From NCBI GenBank assembly GCA_020636075.1, contig JACJYO010000004.1, forward strand, positions 124,001 to 188,000: DNA of 64,000 bases, given 5' to 3'. Shown in pieces: positions 30,001 to 37,967 of the stretch. Source of the DNA: Lewinellaceae bacterium. GTDB taxonomy: Bacteria; Bacteroidota; Bacteroidia; Chitinophagales; Saprospiraceae. Numbering within the stretch: position 1 is the stretch's first letter; the number at the start of each line of letters is the position of its first letter. The notes below the pieces were generated by a model that was not told the DNA's origin, did no database searches, and saw only the letters and a list, made by a program, of their open reading frames with translations. A program made the translations under genes and the position numbers.

Positions 30001-30152
30001 GGGATGCGTCCGGGCGATTGGTCAGCCAGGTTAAGTTAGCAGATTTGGTTGGGGAACTATCGATTTCGCTGGCAGGCTGGTCTTCAGGTTGGTATCGGGT
30101 TGCCTGGCAGCACGAAGGTGAAATTCGCTGGGGAACGTTTTTGAAAAACTAA
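27066..30152 (+). CDS. Secreted BNR/sortilin-like repeat protein with T9SS sorting domain
   Basis: 1028 aa from the ATG at 27066 (the frame is open from a GTG at 27000). Signal peptide ends FPFTLSAQ. Residues about 20-620 are repeated beta-propeller units of the Asp-box/photosystem-repair type (GLFRSNDGGKQYQQI, GLYRSTDRGDTWDLV, VSDDKGWTWTAG). Residues about 680-930 carry conserved adhesin-like repeats (DPNDKTA, YIIRFQNTGTYPAYVVRILD). The last about 80 residues (LLCFPNPAGHEVHV, SGWYRVAWQ, TFLKN) are a type A T9SS C-terminal sorting domain. Exported through the outer membrane; binding target unknown. Confidence 0.88.
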   Translation: MHKITPAFWLLAILFPFTLSAQWTFHTGVSGSAPYQVQDVGNVRWLCTNSGLFRSNDGGKQYQQINGLPNLSDVGAIFLRGDSIVLALSDADPVNPNLKRTYLYWSLNQGASWQSRITNIVPETVFKGVRYIGDTLFIGGVGRLWRSVDAGLTFQEMSPPQGLYRYVLGDKALFASSFGGLYRSTDRGDTWDLVCPMNGYGNIAVSGDTVFTASNVDSIQISLDLGQTWQTAPPNLAVGLSVLSIGQNGRFYATSKQIYYSDDLGQSWQKMSDGNQSTIFGIYETADGTWAYAGSGLVRVDPVNGNLFIDQEGSLGTFNQPFIKSLGDRLFSFTSDNIWGYSTDAVHWSQQRPIPNNGLVYDVQEKGDTLLLLSSLKFYFSVDDGSTWGLMPDSFSNPTTMAVEDDVLLVGDQKGIWRASSVLGPWTKVNNGSFLTDGLAITPDKWFAVSQSGNLLVSDDKGWTWTAGAQLGLASLQIFRSLYYAGGQVFYFGTGSLMRTSSSDGFIWENCSGILPANFYSGITEVGSLLFLGSRQLGLFASADFGLTWNSFKQFEQDYVPAVTNWQGRLAVSVYEEGIWVMENNLAPYSLRAFYDENQNAQRDPNEGPFTGLIVQAKGGAYATSDSSGLIRVFGAAPSDTVMAKPSKNIMVTPGQLLLSSLADTQEFAVYKLQVHDVRVTLVNLEPLVPGRTTDCVLVCENVGAETEDAQVILHLRSELSFVSALQPPDAFGTDSVLWNLPNFKPEEIRVFHFTLRTDPTVPLGTSVSFSGEIYPLDTDVDLKDNNSTLRLVVVGSFDPNDKTARNGALITPQELADGLPMEYIIRFQNTGTYPAYVVRILDTLSSHFDPGSFVFQGSSHPCRWALKGDGILEFVFENIELPDSTADEPGSHGFVAFSISPKASVVLNDTLANTAFIYFDYNAPVQTNTATTVVSEPVRTTALPVDPAKSLLCFPNPAGHEVHVQWLGAAAGGRVWVWDASGRLVSQVKLADLVGELSISLAGWSSGWYRVAWQHEGEIRWGTFLKN

Positions 30153-30213
30153 GCGGCCTGTTGTTTGCCGGCCGGGCCAGGTTGCGCATTACCAACAAAT
30201 TCCCCTACGAGCA

Positions 30214-30337
30214 GTGTTGCACACTTTTCCAATTTCAAATTTTTCTTTTCAAATTTCCAATAAAAGGGATGATCCCGCTTCGTGCAGTTTCTTTAATTTG
30301 AGATGTCCAATTTGAAATTTGAAATTGGAAAAATAAG
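30214..30337. repeat. A/T-rich inverted repeat
   Basis: Perfect 18-bp arms at 30225-30242 and 30315-30332 (TTTTCCAATTTCAAATTT). Preceded by GTTGCACAC, like the element at 16726-16904. Lies between convergent genes. Confidence 0.75.
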
Positions 30338-30361
30338 CCCGGAAGTGAAGGGATGTTTGGG

Positions 30362-31000
30362 TTAGCCCTGCACGTACACGACCCATTTCTCTTCAAACCA
30401 GGGATCGTCGTAAAACGAACTGATCGGGAATAGCTCGGTGTAGCTGCTGCCATCGCCCGGAAGCGCGGCGATTTCAGGTTGGATTTTTCCCCCTTTCAGG
30501 GCAATCAGGCCATTGGGGTAGGCTTGCGTGTGTTTTTTCTTTAACAAGCGTTGCGACCAGCCGAGCAACTTGTCCAACGGTGCTACGGCACGGGAAATGA
30601 CGAAGTCGAAGGTGCCGGGCATTTTCAGGTCTTCGGCCCGGCAATGGCGTGCTGTTACATTGGTGAGTCCCAATGCCTGGGCCACTTCCCGCACCACAGT
30701 AATTTTTTTTCCGGTTCCATCGATCAATGTGAACTGCACTTCCGGAAGCAGGATGGCCATGGGTATACCTGGGAATCCGCCGCCGGTGCCCAGGTCGAGC
30801 AGGCGCGCGCCGGGTTTGAATTGAAACACTTTTGCAATGGCAAGCGAGTGCAATACATGCCGGACTTCCAGGTTCTCGATGTCTTGCCTGGAAATCACAT
30901 TTACCTTGGTGTTCCAATCGCGGTATTGGGCTTCGAGTTGGGCAAATCGCGCATATTGATCTGCGTTCAGGTCAGGAAAATAGTGTTGAACAACTTTCAT
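30362..31000 (-). CDS. rsmG: 16S rRNA m7G527 methyltransferase RsmG
   Basis: 212 aa from the ATG at 31000 (MKVVQHYFPDL). The frame is open further upstream, but that part overlaps the preceding gene. Glycine-rich SAM motif LLDLGTGGGFPGIPMAI, plus KVNVISRQDIENLEVRHVLHS and the conserved VISRAVAPL. Cytoplasmic; methylates G527 of 16S rRNA. It starts 10 bp after the stop of the upstream gene, so the two are probably cotranscribed. Confidence 0.94.
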   Translation of the reverse strand: MKVVQHYFPDLNADQYARFAQLEAQYRDWNTKVNVISRQDIENLEVRHVLHSLAIAKVFQFKPGARLLDLGTGGGFPGIPMAILLPEVQFTLIDGTGKKITVVREVAQALGLTNVTARHCRAEDLKMPGTFDFVISRAVAPLDKLLGWSQRLLKKKHTQAYPNGLIALKGGKIQPEIAALPGDGSSYTELFPISSFYDDPWFEEKWVVYVQG

Positions 31001-31010
31001 CGCAATAGGG

Positions 31011-32258
31011 CTATTTCGACAGATTTCTGAGCATTTGCTCGGCCTGCTTGCGCCGTTTTGGATCGCGGGTATTGCCCAATGTGCGTTCGACAGCGCCGCG
31101 CGCTTTGTCCCGCAACATTGGGTTTTCTTTGGCCAACTGGACAAATGCCAACGCCTGGTACCAATACAAGTCCTCGCCATAGCGCCCCAAGTCTTCAATT
31201 TTGGCCAAACACCGAATTGCTTCCACGGGATCTTCCAATTTTAGTTGAATAATGCCCAGGAAAAACCAGGCATCGGACTGGCAGATCGAACTCGGGCCCA
31301 GGGCAATCATGGTCAGTGGATCAAGCGCTGCTTCGTATTTATTGGCCTGATAATAAACATCCGCTTCCCGCAACAGCATCAGGCACTCGATGGGTTGTGC
31401 CCCGGAGGAATCATTGCCCATTTCGGCGCCATAGCGCGTTTCCAGGTCGGCCAGCAAACTGGTCGGCGGGTCAAAGTTGTCCGCAAAAACTTCCGCTGCT
31501 GTTTTAGGCCGGAAATAAAACTGAAATACGCCGTAGCCGACAGCTACCAGCAATAAAATACCCACAGCCCAGCGCCAGATCCGGTTCGATTCGGGCGGCG
31601 CCGGAGGGCCCGCTTTCCACTCCTCTTCCAGGGTTTGGGTACGTTGCCAAACGGCAAACCCGTCGCGATCCTGAATCGCAGTTGCAGCCCAGGAAGGCAT
31701 TTCTTCCAAGGGGGCGCCATCTTCCGTGGCAAGCAAACTCAGGTAGGCATCGCGGCACCCGGTTTGTTTTTCGGCATCGGCCTCCGTTTGATCTGCCGCT
31801 GTGCTTTCGGCAGCTTCCATCACAATTTTGCGGCAGGCCGGGCTTAGTTGTTGCAGTTTTTGCCAGGCAAACTGTTTTTGCCGGCTTTGGTCCAGCGCCT
31901 CTTTTTCGGGTAATCCGGGAATATGCTCTACGGGAATTTCTGCAGCTTCAGTCGCCGGCTCGTTCGAATCTGCAGGATGTATTTTTGCTGCATTAAAATG
32001 CGCCAGGCTCAGCGCTTTCAGGAAAGGGAAAAATGTTACTGCTTCCGGCAGGGTACCCAGGCGCCCCATGCTTGCGGCGTCGTTGACGGCGTGCTGAAAA
32101 GCCATGGCTGCACTTTCCTCCGTTCCGCCCTGATCCAGTATCGCCTGAATAACCGGCATTCGAAATTCATCGTATACGACCGCTAGTGTTGGCCCGGGGT
32201 TATCGCGCAGGCCATTCAGGTAAGTTTCGTTTGGAAATTGTCCGGTCGGATGTGTCAC
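31011..32258 (-). CDS. Sigma-like N-terminus, single-pass membrane protein with TPR tail
   Basis: 415 aa, no signal peptide. Residues 1-160 resemble a degenerate sigma-70/ECF fold: YDEFRMPVIQAILDQGGTEESAAMAFQHAV mirrors region 2 and LQQLSPACRKIVMEA mirrors the region 4 entry, but the DNA-binding helix is poor. A transmembrane helix lies at about residues 228-247 (WAVGILLLVAVGYGVFQFYF). TPR-like repeats follow outside (ADVYYQANKYEAALDPL, FFLGIIQLKLEDPVEAIRCL). No named family recognised. Upstream of rsmG. Confidence 0.65.
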   Translation of the reverse strand: MTHPTGQFPNETYLNGLRDNPGPTLAVVYDEFRMPVIQAILDQGGTEESAAMAFQHAVNDAASMGRLGTLPEAVTFFPFLKALSLAHFNAAKIHPADSNEPATEAAEIPVEHIPGLPEKEALDQSRQKQFAWQKLQQLSPACRKIVMEAAESTAADQTEADAEKQTGCRDAYLSLLATEDGAPLEEMPSWAATAIQDRDGFAVWQRTQTLEEEWKAGPPAPPESNRIWRWAVGILLLVAVGYGVFQFYFRPKTAAEVFADNFDPPTSLLADLETRYGAEMGNDSSGAQPIECLMLLREADVYYQANKYEAALDPLTMIALGPSSICQSDAWFFLGIIQLKLEDPVEAIRCLAKIEDLGRYGEDLYWYQALAFVQLAKENPMLRDKARGAVERTLGNTRDPKRRKQAEQMLRNLSK

Positions 32259-32328
32259 GCGCTACTTAAGAAGATTTGACAAACAGAATAAAAATGTAAA
32301 AGTAAAGTTTCCGGTTCGTTAAAAGAAA

Positions 32329-32428
32329 AAGAGCCGGGACATTGCTGCCCCAGCTCTATGAAAACACCTAAAACCCTATTAACTAACCTTATGAAAACTA
32401 TTCTTAAACCGCAAAGGCGGTATTTTTT
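32329..32428. other. Leader-like A/T-rich segment with two hairpins
   Basis: Hairpin AGAGCcGGG...CCCaGCTCT (32329-32357), then a stretch with two ATGAAAAC starts and CCTATTAACTAACC, then hairpin ACCGC-aaag-GCGGT (32408-32421) followed by TATTTTTTT. On the plus strand the second hairpin looks like a terminator. It may be a relic 5' leader. No gene follows on the plus strand. Confidence 0.4.
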
Positions 32429-32874
32429 TAACCAACTGCAATGGTTTTGCTGATGGCTTTTGCTTCTTCTTTTTTCGGCAGCGCGATCAGCAGAACACCA
32501 TTTTCATAAACAGCCGAAACCTGATCTTGGTTCACCGTTTCGGGCAGTTTGAATGTGCGTTCGAATGACGCATACCGGAACTCCCGGCGGGTAAATCGCT
32601 CACTGTTTTCTGCGTTTTCTTGCTTGCGTTCTGCGCGGAGTGTAAGTTGATCGTTTTCAACATTCAGGGAAAAATCGCCTTTTTCAAATCCGGGTGCAGC
32701 CACTTCAATTCGAAACGCTACGTCTGATTCGGCTATGTTTACCGCGGGTTGACTTGTCAACGCATCGGAACCAACAAAGTCGGCTATCGAGCGATTGAAA
32801 AAGTCATCCAATAAACCGTTGGAAAAGTAATTGGTTGAAGGGATCGGGCGAAATTTTGCTATTTTGGTCATCAT
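32428..32874 (-). CDS. Small heat-shock protein (Hsp20/alpha-crystallin)
   Basis: 148 aa. Alpha-crystallin domain at about residues 42-148: VNIAESDVAFRIEVAAPGFEKGDF, FRYASFERTFKLPETVN and the GVLLIALPK signature. ATP-independent holdase chaperone of the cytoplasm. The divergent spacer to the SDR gene holds two copies of a TGCCAAAATGGCA-type palindrome, likely its stress-control sites. Confidence 0.93.
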   Translation of the reverse strand: MMTKIAKFRPIPSTNYFSNGLLDDFFNRSIADFVGSDALTSQPAVNIAESDVAFRIEVAAPGFEKGDFSLNVENDQLTLRAERKQENAENSERFTRREFRYASFERTFKLPETVNQDQVSAVYENGVLLIALPKKEEAKAISKTIAVG

Positions 32875-32974
32875 TTTACAATTTAAGTTTTACAGATAAT
32901 TTTACCCTCGCTATTTCAATTCGCGTACCAAGGCCTTTTTTCCGATATTTTGACAGCAAACGCGCAAATAAACA

Positions 32975-32987
32975 TGTCAAAATGGCA
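32975..32987. promoter_or_regulatory. Possible heat-shock operator, copy 1
   Basis: TGTCAAAATGGCA, a 13-bp palindrome with one mismatch, 101 bp upstream of the Hsp20 start and 32 bp from the second copy (about three helical turns). Confidence 0.45.
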
Positions 32988-33006
32988 TTGTTGATTATAT
33001 TGCTAG

Positions 33007-33019
33007 TGCCAAAATGGCA
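33007..33019. promoter_or_regulatory. Possible heat-shock operator, copy 2
   Basis: TGCCAAAATGGCA, a perfect TGCCA-3-TGGCA palindrome, 133 bp upstream of the Hsp20 start and 50 bp upstream of the SDR start. Confidence 0.45.
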
Positions 33020-33068
33020 TGAGCAACAATTGCTTATCCATATTTCCGGTATTTGAGCACATAAAACC

Positions 33069-33854
33069 ATGTTTCAGGTAAACTTATTCGACAGCAAAAC
33101 CGTCCTCGTTACAGGTGGCGGCAGTGGCATCGGGCTTGAGATCGCCCGCCAGTTTTTGCAACACGGCGCCACCGTTTACATTGCTTCGCGCAAAGCCGAA
33201 CGGTTTGAGCAAGCGCTTGAAATCTTGCAACCACTGGGCGCCATCCATTGCTATCAGGCCGACATCCGGGAACCGGAGCAGTTAACCGGCCTGGCCGACT
33301 ACATCGCTGAAAAAAGCGGCCGGCTTGATATACTGGTAAATAATGCCGGTGGCCAGTTTCCAAGCCTGGCCGAAGACGTAAGCCCAAACGGCTGGAGGGC
33401 TGTCGTCAACACCAACCTCAACGGTACCTGGTTTGTTACCCAAACGATGGCCAAAAGGTTCTTTTTTGAACAAAAAGCCGGTGTCGTGATCAATATTGTG
33501 GTGAACAACTACCGCGGCCTGCCCGGGATGGCGCACAGTGGCGCCGCCCGCGCTGGTGTGATGAACCTGACCAAGTCGCTCGCTGTGGAGTGGGTACAAC
33601 GCGGCATCCGGCTCAATTGCATTGCACCCGGAATTATTCAAAGCAGTGGACTGGAACAGTACCCGCTTGAGTTGGTTGAGGGGATTGCCGAGCACATTCC
33701 CATGAAACGGCTGGGCACCTCGGCTGAAGTGGCCGCGCTTACCCTCTTTTTGGCAAGTCCTATGGCTGCTTACATGACCGGCGACACCATTTACATGGAT
33801 GGCGGCATGCGGCTCTGGGGCGATATCTGGCAACTTGGTAAAACAGAATCATGA
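33069..33854 (+). CDS. SDR-family oxidoreductase, enoyl-CoA reductase-like
   Basis: 261 aa. Rossmann motif VLVTGGGSGIGLEIARQFL for NAD(P) and NNAGGQFPS. The usual YxxxK is replaced: the segment reads MAHSGAARAGVMNLTKSLAVEW, as in peroxisomal trans-2-enoyl-CoA reductase / 2,4-dienoyl-CoA reductase-like members, which lack the catalytic Tyr at this position. So an acyl-CoA substrate is likely (inference). The stop overlaps the start of the next gene by 4 bp (ATGA). Confidence 0.87.
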   Translation: MFQVNLFDSKTVLVTGGGSGIGLEIARQFLQHGATVYIASRKAERFEQALEILQPLGAIHCYQADIREPEQLTGLADYIAEKSGRLDILVNNAGGQFPSLAEDVSPNGWRAVVNTNLNGTWFVTQTMAKRFFFEQKAGVVINIVVNNYRGLPGMAHSGAARAGVMNLTKSLAVEWVQRGIRLNCIAPGIIQSSGLEQYPLELVEGIAEHIPMKRLGTSAEVAALTLFLASPMAAYMTGDTIYMDGGMRLWGDIWQLGKTES

Positions 33855-34750
33855 AAACATTGATCCCATTGCAATCTGCAATTCCGGCCACTCAGGTCTG
33901 CTTTTCCTTCTTAGCCCAGGCCTTAAGGCCTGGGCTAAGAAGGAAAGGCGCCACTCTGGCGCTTTCCGTCCTGTTTACTCTAACCGCACACGCTCAAACC
34001 CCGACAGATAGCCTGCACCTGCTCGACACCTTGCCCATTCAGGCTACTTTTGCCACCGCCGACAACCTGGGCAATATTTACGTGATCACCACACAAAACG
34101 CGGTGGAAAAGTACAGCCCCGATGGCACCTTCCAGTTCCGGTATTCCAACAACCGACTGGGGGCAGCTACCGCGCTGGATGTAACCAACCCGCTGAAAGT
34201 ACTGGTGTGGTATGCCGATTTCCGTACCGTGGTTTTTCTCAACCGGAGCATGACTGCGCTTGGCGAACTAAACCTTATCCAGGCTGGATACCCGGAGGTG
34301 CGCACTGTGGCTTCCGCTGCCGATGGCAACCTCTGGCTGTACGACGAAGTAGCTTTTCAACTCAAAAAAGTAACACCGGAAGGGCAAACCAAATTTGAAA
34401 GTCAGGCGCTGAACCTCATCCAGTCGAAACGAATAGCCATCAACTGTATTCGCGATAAAGGCGCTGAGGTGCTGGCCTCCGATGCCGAATTGGGGGTGCT
34501 GCGCTTCGATGTGTATGCCCAGTTTCAACAAGTATTGCCCTGGAAAGGAATTGCCCGGTTCGCCTTGCGCCGGAGCATGCTGGCCTACCAGGGGACAGAA
34601 GCTGTCCATATTGAACAACTGCAGGTGCCGGCTTCCCGGAGTTTGCCATTGCCGGATTCCGTTCGCAAAACCGGTGGGACTTCCTGGATTGCCCCGGGGT
34701 TGTTATTGGTGCAAAACGGTGAAATACTGGAGTTGTGGCAATGGCAATAG
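33851..34750 (+). CDS. Beta-propeller-like protein whose signal peptide is split by a palindromic repeat
   Basis: 299 aa. Translationally coupled to the SDR gene (ATGA overlap). The N-terminus MKTLIPLQSAIP is followed by repeat-encoded FSFLAQALRPGLRRKG and then ATLALSVLFTLTAHAQTPTDS, an apparent signal-peptide core and cleavage site. The palindrome therefore appears to sit inside the original signal peptide. The mature part has NHL/YncE-like strands (ATADNLGNIYVITTQNAVEKY, ADGNLWLYDEVAFQLKKV). Whether the elongated leader still exports the protein is unclear. No named family. Confidence 0.72.
   Translation: MKTLIPLQSAIPATQVCFSFLAQALRPGLRRKGATLALSVLFTLTAHAQTPTDSLHLLDTLPIQATFATADNLGNIYVITTQNAVEKYSPDGTFQFRYSNNRLGAATALDVTNPLKVLVWYADFRTVVFLNRSMTALGELNLIQAGYPEVRTVASAADGNLWLYDEVAFQLKKVTPEGQTKFESQALNLIQSKRIAINCIRDKGAEVLASDAELGVLRFDVYAQFQQVLPWKGIARFALRRSMLAYQGTEAVHIEQLQVPASRSLPLPDSVRKTGGTSWIAPGLLLVQNGEILELWQWQ
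33903..33946. repeat. 44-bp perfect palindrome inside the signal-peptide region
   Basis: Perfect 22-bp arms around the axis between 33924 and 33925, with the same core CCCAGGCCTTAAGGCCTGGG as 7649-7696. The shared block is 36 bp. Confidence 0.9.
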
Positions 34751-34760
34751 TTGTGTTGCA

Positions 34761-35417
34761 TTAGGGCGCCAGGCGCTCGATCATCCAGCCAATTTTTTCG
34801 CGGGTATACCGGATCCGGTCGTGCAAGCGGCTTTGGCGACCTTGCCAAAACTCTATAAGCTCCGGGCGCACCCGGTAGCCCCCCCAGAAGGCCGGTAAGG
34901 GTAGTACCTCATCGTGTTTGAATGTGGTGGCCAGTTCCTGTACTTTTTCTTCCAATATAAAACGGCCCTCGATGACACGGCTTTGCGGGCTTGCCCAGGC
35001 GCCGATCTGGCTCTCCCGGGGCCTGCTTTGAAAATAGGCTTTTGATTCTGCTGGTGAAACACGCTCTACGGTGCCCTCAATGCGCACCTGCCGTTCCAGT
35101 TCCAGCCAGCAAAACAGCAAAGCAGCTTGCGGGTTGTTGTCCAATTCCTGCCCTTTGCGGCTTTCATAATTGGTGTAAAACACAAAACCCTGATGGTCAA
35201 AACCTTTCAGCAAAACAATGCGTGCGCTCGGCTTGCCATCGTCGGTGGCTGTTGCCAGTGTCATGGCATTTGGTTCGGGCAGGGCGCTGTTCATGGCTTC
35301 TGAAAACCAGTGATCAAACTGCGCGATCGGGTCGGGGTTTGCCGCTGTTTTTGAAAGGGATTCCTGCGTGTAATTTCGCCGCAAGGCGGCAATGTCGGTT
35401 GCTGAATACGTTGCCAT
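34761..35417 (-). CDS. pdxH: Pyridoxamine 5'-phosphate oxidase
   Basis: 218 aa, usual length. FMN-binding split-barrel motifs PNAMTLATATDDGKPSARIVLLKGFDHQGFVFYTNYESRKG, SRPRESQIGAWASPQS and the C-terminal RLHDRIRYTRE identify PdxH, which oxidises pyridoxine/pyridoxamine 5'-phosphate to PLP. The PLP enzyme glyA lies about 3 kb away. Cytoplasmic, monocistronic, convergent with the propeller gene. Confidence 0.95.
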   Translation of the reverse strand: MATYSATDIAALRRNYTQESLSKTAANPDPIAQFDHWFSEAMNSALPEPNAMTLATATDDGKPSARIVLLKGFDHQGFVFYTNYESRKGQELDNNPQAALLFCWLELERQVRIEGTVERVSPAESKAYFQSRPRESQIGAWASPQSRVIEGRFILEEKVQELATTFKHDEVLPLPAFWGGYRVRPELIEFWQGRQSRLHDRIRYTREKIGWMIERLAP

Positions 35418-35590
35418 ACTGTGAAAATGCTAGTTCAGGCGAAAGTAATTGCCATGGGGCGAAATACCCACTGGAACTGTGTCTTTTTCCGGTTATTTGC
35501 CTTCTTTAAACTGATTATAAAAATCGGTATACCCGGTTTCTTCAACGCGTCCGGCGCCGGTGGCCCGGACCCAAACGATTGCCCTTTGTT

Positions 35591-37819
35591 ATGAAAAAAC
35601 TACTACCCTGTCTTGTACTCTGCCTGATGATCCAACAAAGCGCTGCCGCGCAAAAAAACACTGAACCCGATACGACACTGGAAGCGGTACCCATCCGCGA
35701 AACCGTAGTGGCAGCCAACCGCAGCAGCCAGAGCCGCACCGCCGTGGCGCAGCAGGTGACCGTGTTACGCCAGGCTGCTATTCAACAGGCTAACGCCCAA
35801 ACTACCGCCGATCTGATGACCAATGCAGCCGGAATTTTTGTCCAAAAAAGTCAGCAGGGCGGTGGCAGCCCGGTGCTACGTGGCTTCGAAGCCAACCGGG
35901 TGCTGTTGGTGGTCGACGGCATCCGTATGAACAACGCCATCTACCGCGCCGGGCATTTGCAAAATATTATCACCCTCGACAATGCTGCGCTCGATCGCGT
36001 GGAAGTGCTCTTCGGGCCGGCATCCACGGTGTATGGCAGTGATGCATTAGGCGGTGCTATTTGCTTTTTTACTAAAAAGCCAAAACTGGCGCAACGCGAA
36101 GGCGAACGGCTTTTCAGCGGTTCGGCCTTTGCCCGCTACGGCACCGTTAACCAGGAATTAACGGCGCATACGGATGTAAGCATAGGTTGGAAAAAACTGG
36201 CTGTGTTTGGCTCATACACCGTCAGTGATTTTGGCGATTTGCGCATGGGCGCAAACACCGGCTCGCGCGAACCCTTTGGCGAACGGCCCTTCTACGTTGG
36301 GCACATTAATGGTCGTGATACACTGCTGACCAATGTTGATCCATTGGTGCAGCGCAAAAGCGCTTACCGGCAACAGGATGTTGTGGCTAAAATCCTGTGG
36401 CAACCAAACGAGCGTATCACGCATACGGGGAATGCACAATTCAGTAACTCGTCTAATATTCCCCGGTACGATCGCCTGACCGACCCCGATGGACAGGGTC
36501 TGCGTAATGCCGAATGGTACTACGGGCCGCAAAAACGCCAGTTTCTAGCGTATCACCTGAATGTGGAAGGCGCCGGCTGGTTCGACCGCCTGGGCCTGGG
36601 CCTGAGTTGGCAGGATATTGAGGAGAGCCGAAACCAGCGCCGCTTCGACCGGCCGGATTTGCAACGACGCGAGGAAAATGTGAAGGTGTACGGCCTTGAA
36701 ACGGAAGCTCAAAAAAACTGGACGCACCACAGCCTGCGCGTCGGATTGGATGGGCAGTTTAACCGGGTAAACTCCACCGCCCGGGAAGAAAATATTGAAA
36801 CAGGCGTAATCGTCCCGCTCGATACCCGATACCCCAACGGCGGCAGCACCATGTACAACCTGGCGGCTTTTGCCACTCACAATTGGCAGGGCGAGAACAA
36901 TACTCGTTGGTCGTTCAGTGAAGGTATCCGGGTGGGTTTTTCGGGCTTGAGTGCCAAATTCACGAATAAAACATTTTTCCCGTTTCCCTTTGATGACGTC
37001 ACGCAAAATACCCCCGTTTGGTCGGCAAGTTTGGGTACGGTATGGCGTCCGGTAGAAAACTGGCGACTGGCACTGAACGCATCTTCAGGTTTTCGCGTGC
37101 CAAACGTAGACGATCTGGGCAAGGTGTTCGAGTCGCAACCCGGTGCTGTGCTCGTGCCGAATCCCGACATCAAACCCGAACAAAGTTTTAACCTCGACCT
37201 GAACCTGACCCGCCACATAGCCGGACGCCTGCACTGGGAAAATGTGCTTTGGGTAACAGCACTGCGGGATGCCATCGTGACCGATTTTTTCCAATTCAAC
37301 GGCGAGGATTCCATTGTTTACGACGGCACTCCGAGCAGGGTGCTGGCCAGCCAAAACAAAGACCAGGCACGGCTCTGGGGTTTCAGCAGCAATCTGGAAG
37401 CCGACGTTTCTGAAAAACTGGCAGCTTATGCATCGCTGGCCTACACTTATGGCCGGGTGGTGCGCAGCGGACCAGATCAACCGCTCGACCATATCCCGCC
37501 GTTCCACGGCCGTGCCGGACTGCGTTTTCACAGCACCCGCCTGAATACGGAGTGTTACATGGTTTTTAATTCAAAAAAACCAATCGATCAGTATTCCACA
37601 TCGGGTGAGGATAACCAGCGCTATGCACCTGCCGATGGCATGCCGGGTTGGTACACAGTCAACCTTCGCGTCGGCTATCATTTTAATACCAATTTGCAGC
37701 TCCAGGCTGGTATCGACAATCTGCTCGACCGGCAGTACCGGTATTTTGCTTCGGGTATTAATGCGCCTGGGCGAAACTTTTGGGTGACCCTGCGTGCTTC
37801 CTGGGAAACGGAGATGTGA
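35591..37819 (+). CDS. TonB-dependent outer-membrane receptor
   Basis: 742 aa from the ATG at 35591 (the frame is open from a TTG at 35579). Signal peptide ends QQSAAAQ. A plug domain starts with ETVVAANRSSQSRTAVAQQVTVL and GGGSPVLRGFEANRVLLVVDGIRMNNAIYR. The 22-strand barrel follows and ends FWVTLRASWETEM. No carboxypeptidase-like SusC domain, so it is a siderophore/heme/vitamin-type receptor rather than a SusC. Substrate unassigned; no partner genes beside it. Confidence 0.9.
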   Translation: MKKLLPCLVLCLMIQQSAAAQKNTEPDTTLEAVPIRETVVAANRSSQSRTAVAQQVTVLRQAAIQQANAQTTADLMTNAAGIFVQKSQQGGGSPVLRGFEANRVLLVVDGIRMNNAIYRAGHLQNIITLDNAALDRVEVLFGPASTVYGSDALGGAICFFTKKPKLAQREGERLFSGSAFARYGTVNQELTAHTDVSIGWKKLAVFGSYTVSDFGDLRMGANTGSREPFGERPFYVGHINGRDTLLTNVDPLVQRKSAYRQQDVVAKILWQPNERITHTGNAQFSNSSNIPRYDRLTDPDGQGLRNAEWYYGPQKRQFLAYHLNVEGAGWFDRLGLGLSWQDIEESRNQRRFDRPDLQRREENVKVYGLETEAQKNWTHHSLRVGLDGQFNRVNSTAREENIETGVIVPLDTRYPNGGSTMYNLAAFATHNWQGENNTRWSFSEGIRVGFSGLSAKFTNKTFFPFPFDDVTQNTPVWSASLGTVWRPVENWRLALNASSGFRVPNVDDLGKVFESQPGAVLVPNPDIKPEQSFNLDLNLTRHIAGRLHWENVLWVTALRDAIVTDFFQFNGEDSIVYDGTPSRVLASQNKDQARLWGFSSNLEADVSEKLAAYASLAYTYGRVVRSGPDQPLDHIPPFHGRAGLRFHSTRLNTECYMVFNSKKPIDQYSTSGEDNQRYAPADGMPGWYTVNLRVGYHFNTNLQLQAGIDNLLDRQYRYFASGINAPGRNFWVTLRASWETEM

Positions 37820-37892
37820 ACGCCGGATGTCTGGGAGAATTCAAATTCCGGCATTTCCGGTTTTTACGACCGAACAAAACTGATCAAATGGC

Positions 37893-37900
37893 TACTTTTG
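37893..37900 (+). promoter_or_regulatory. -7 box of glyA
   Basis: TACTTTTG, an exact TAnnTTTG match, 67 bp upstream of the glyA start. Confidence 0.4.
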
Positions 37901-37967
37901 CAGCGTTTTGTAACGCGGTGGCCCGGCATTCATCGCTCATCATTCATCATTCATCATTCAAAAAGGC

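Noticed and set aside
33007..33045. Sigma-54-type promoter near hsp20
   Set aside because: TGGCAC is present on the reverse strand but the TTGC element is not at the right spacing.
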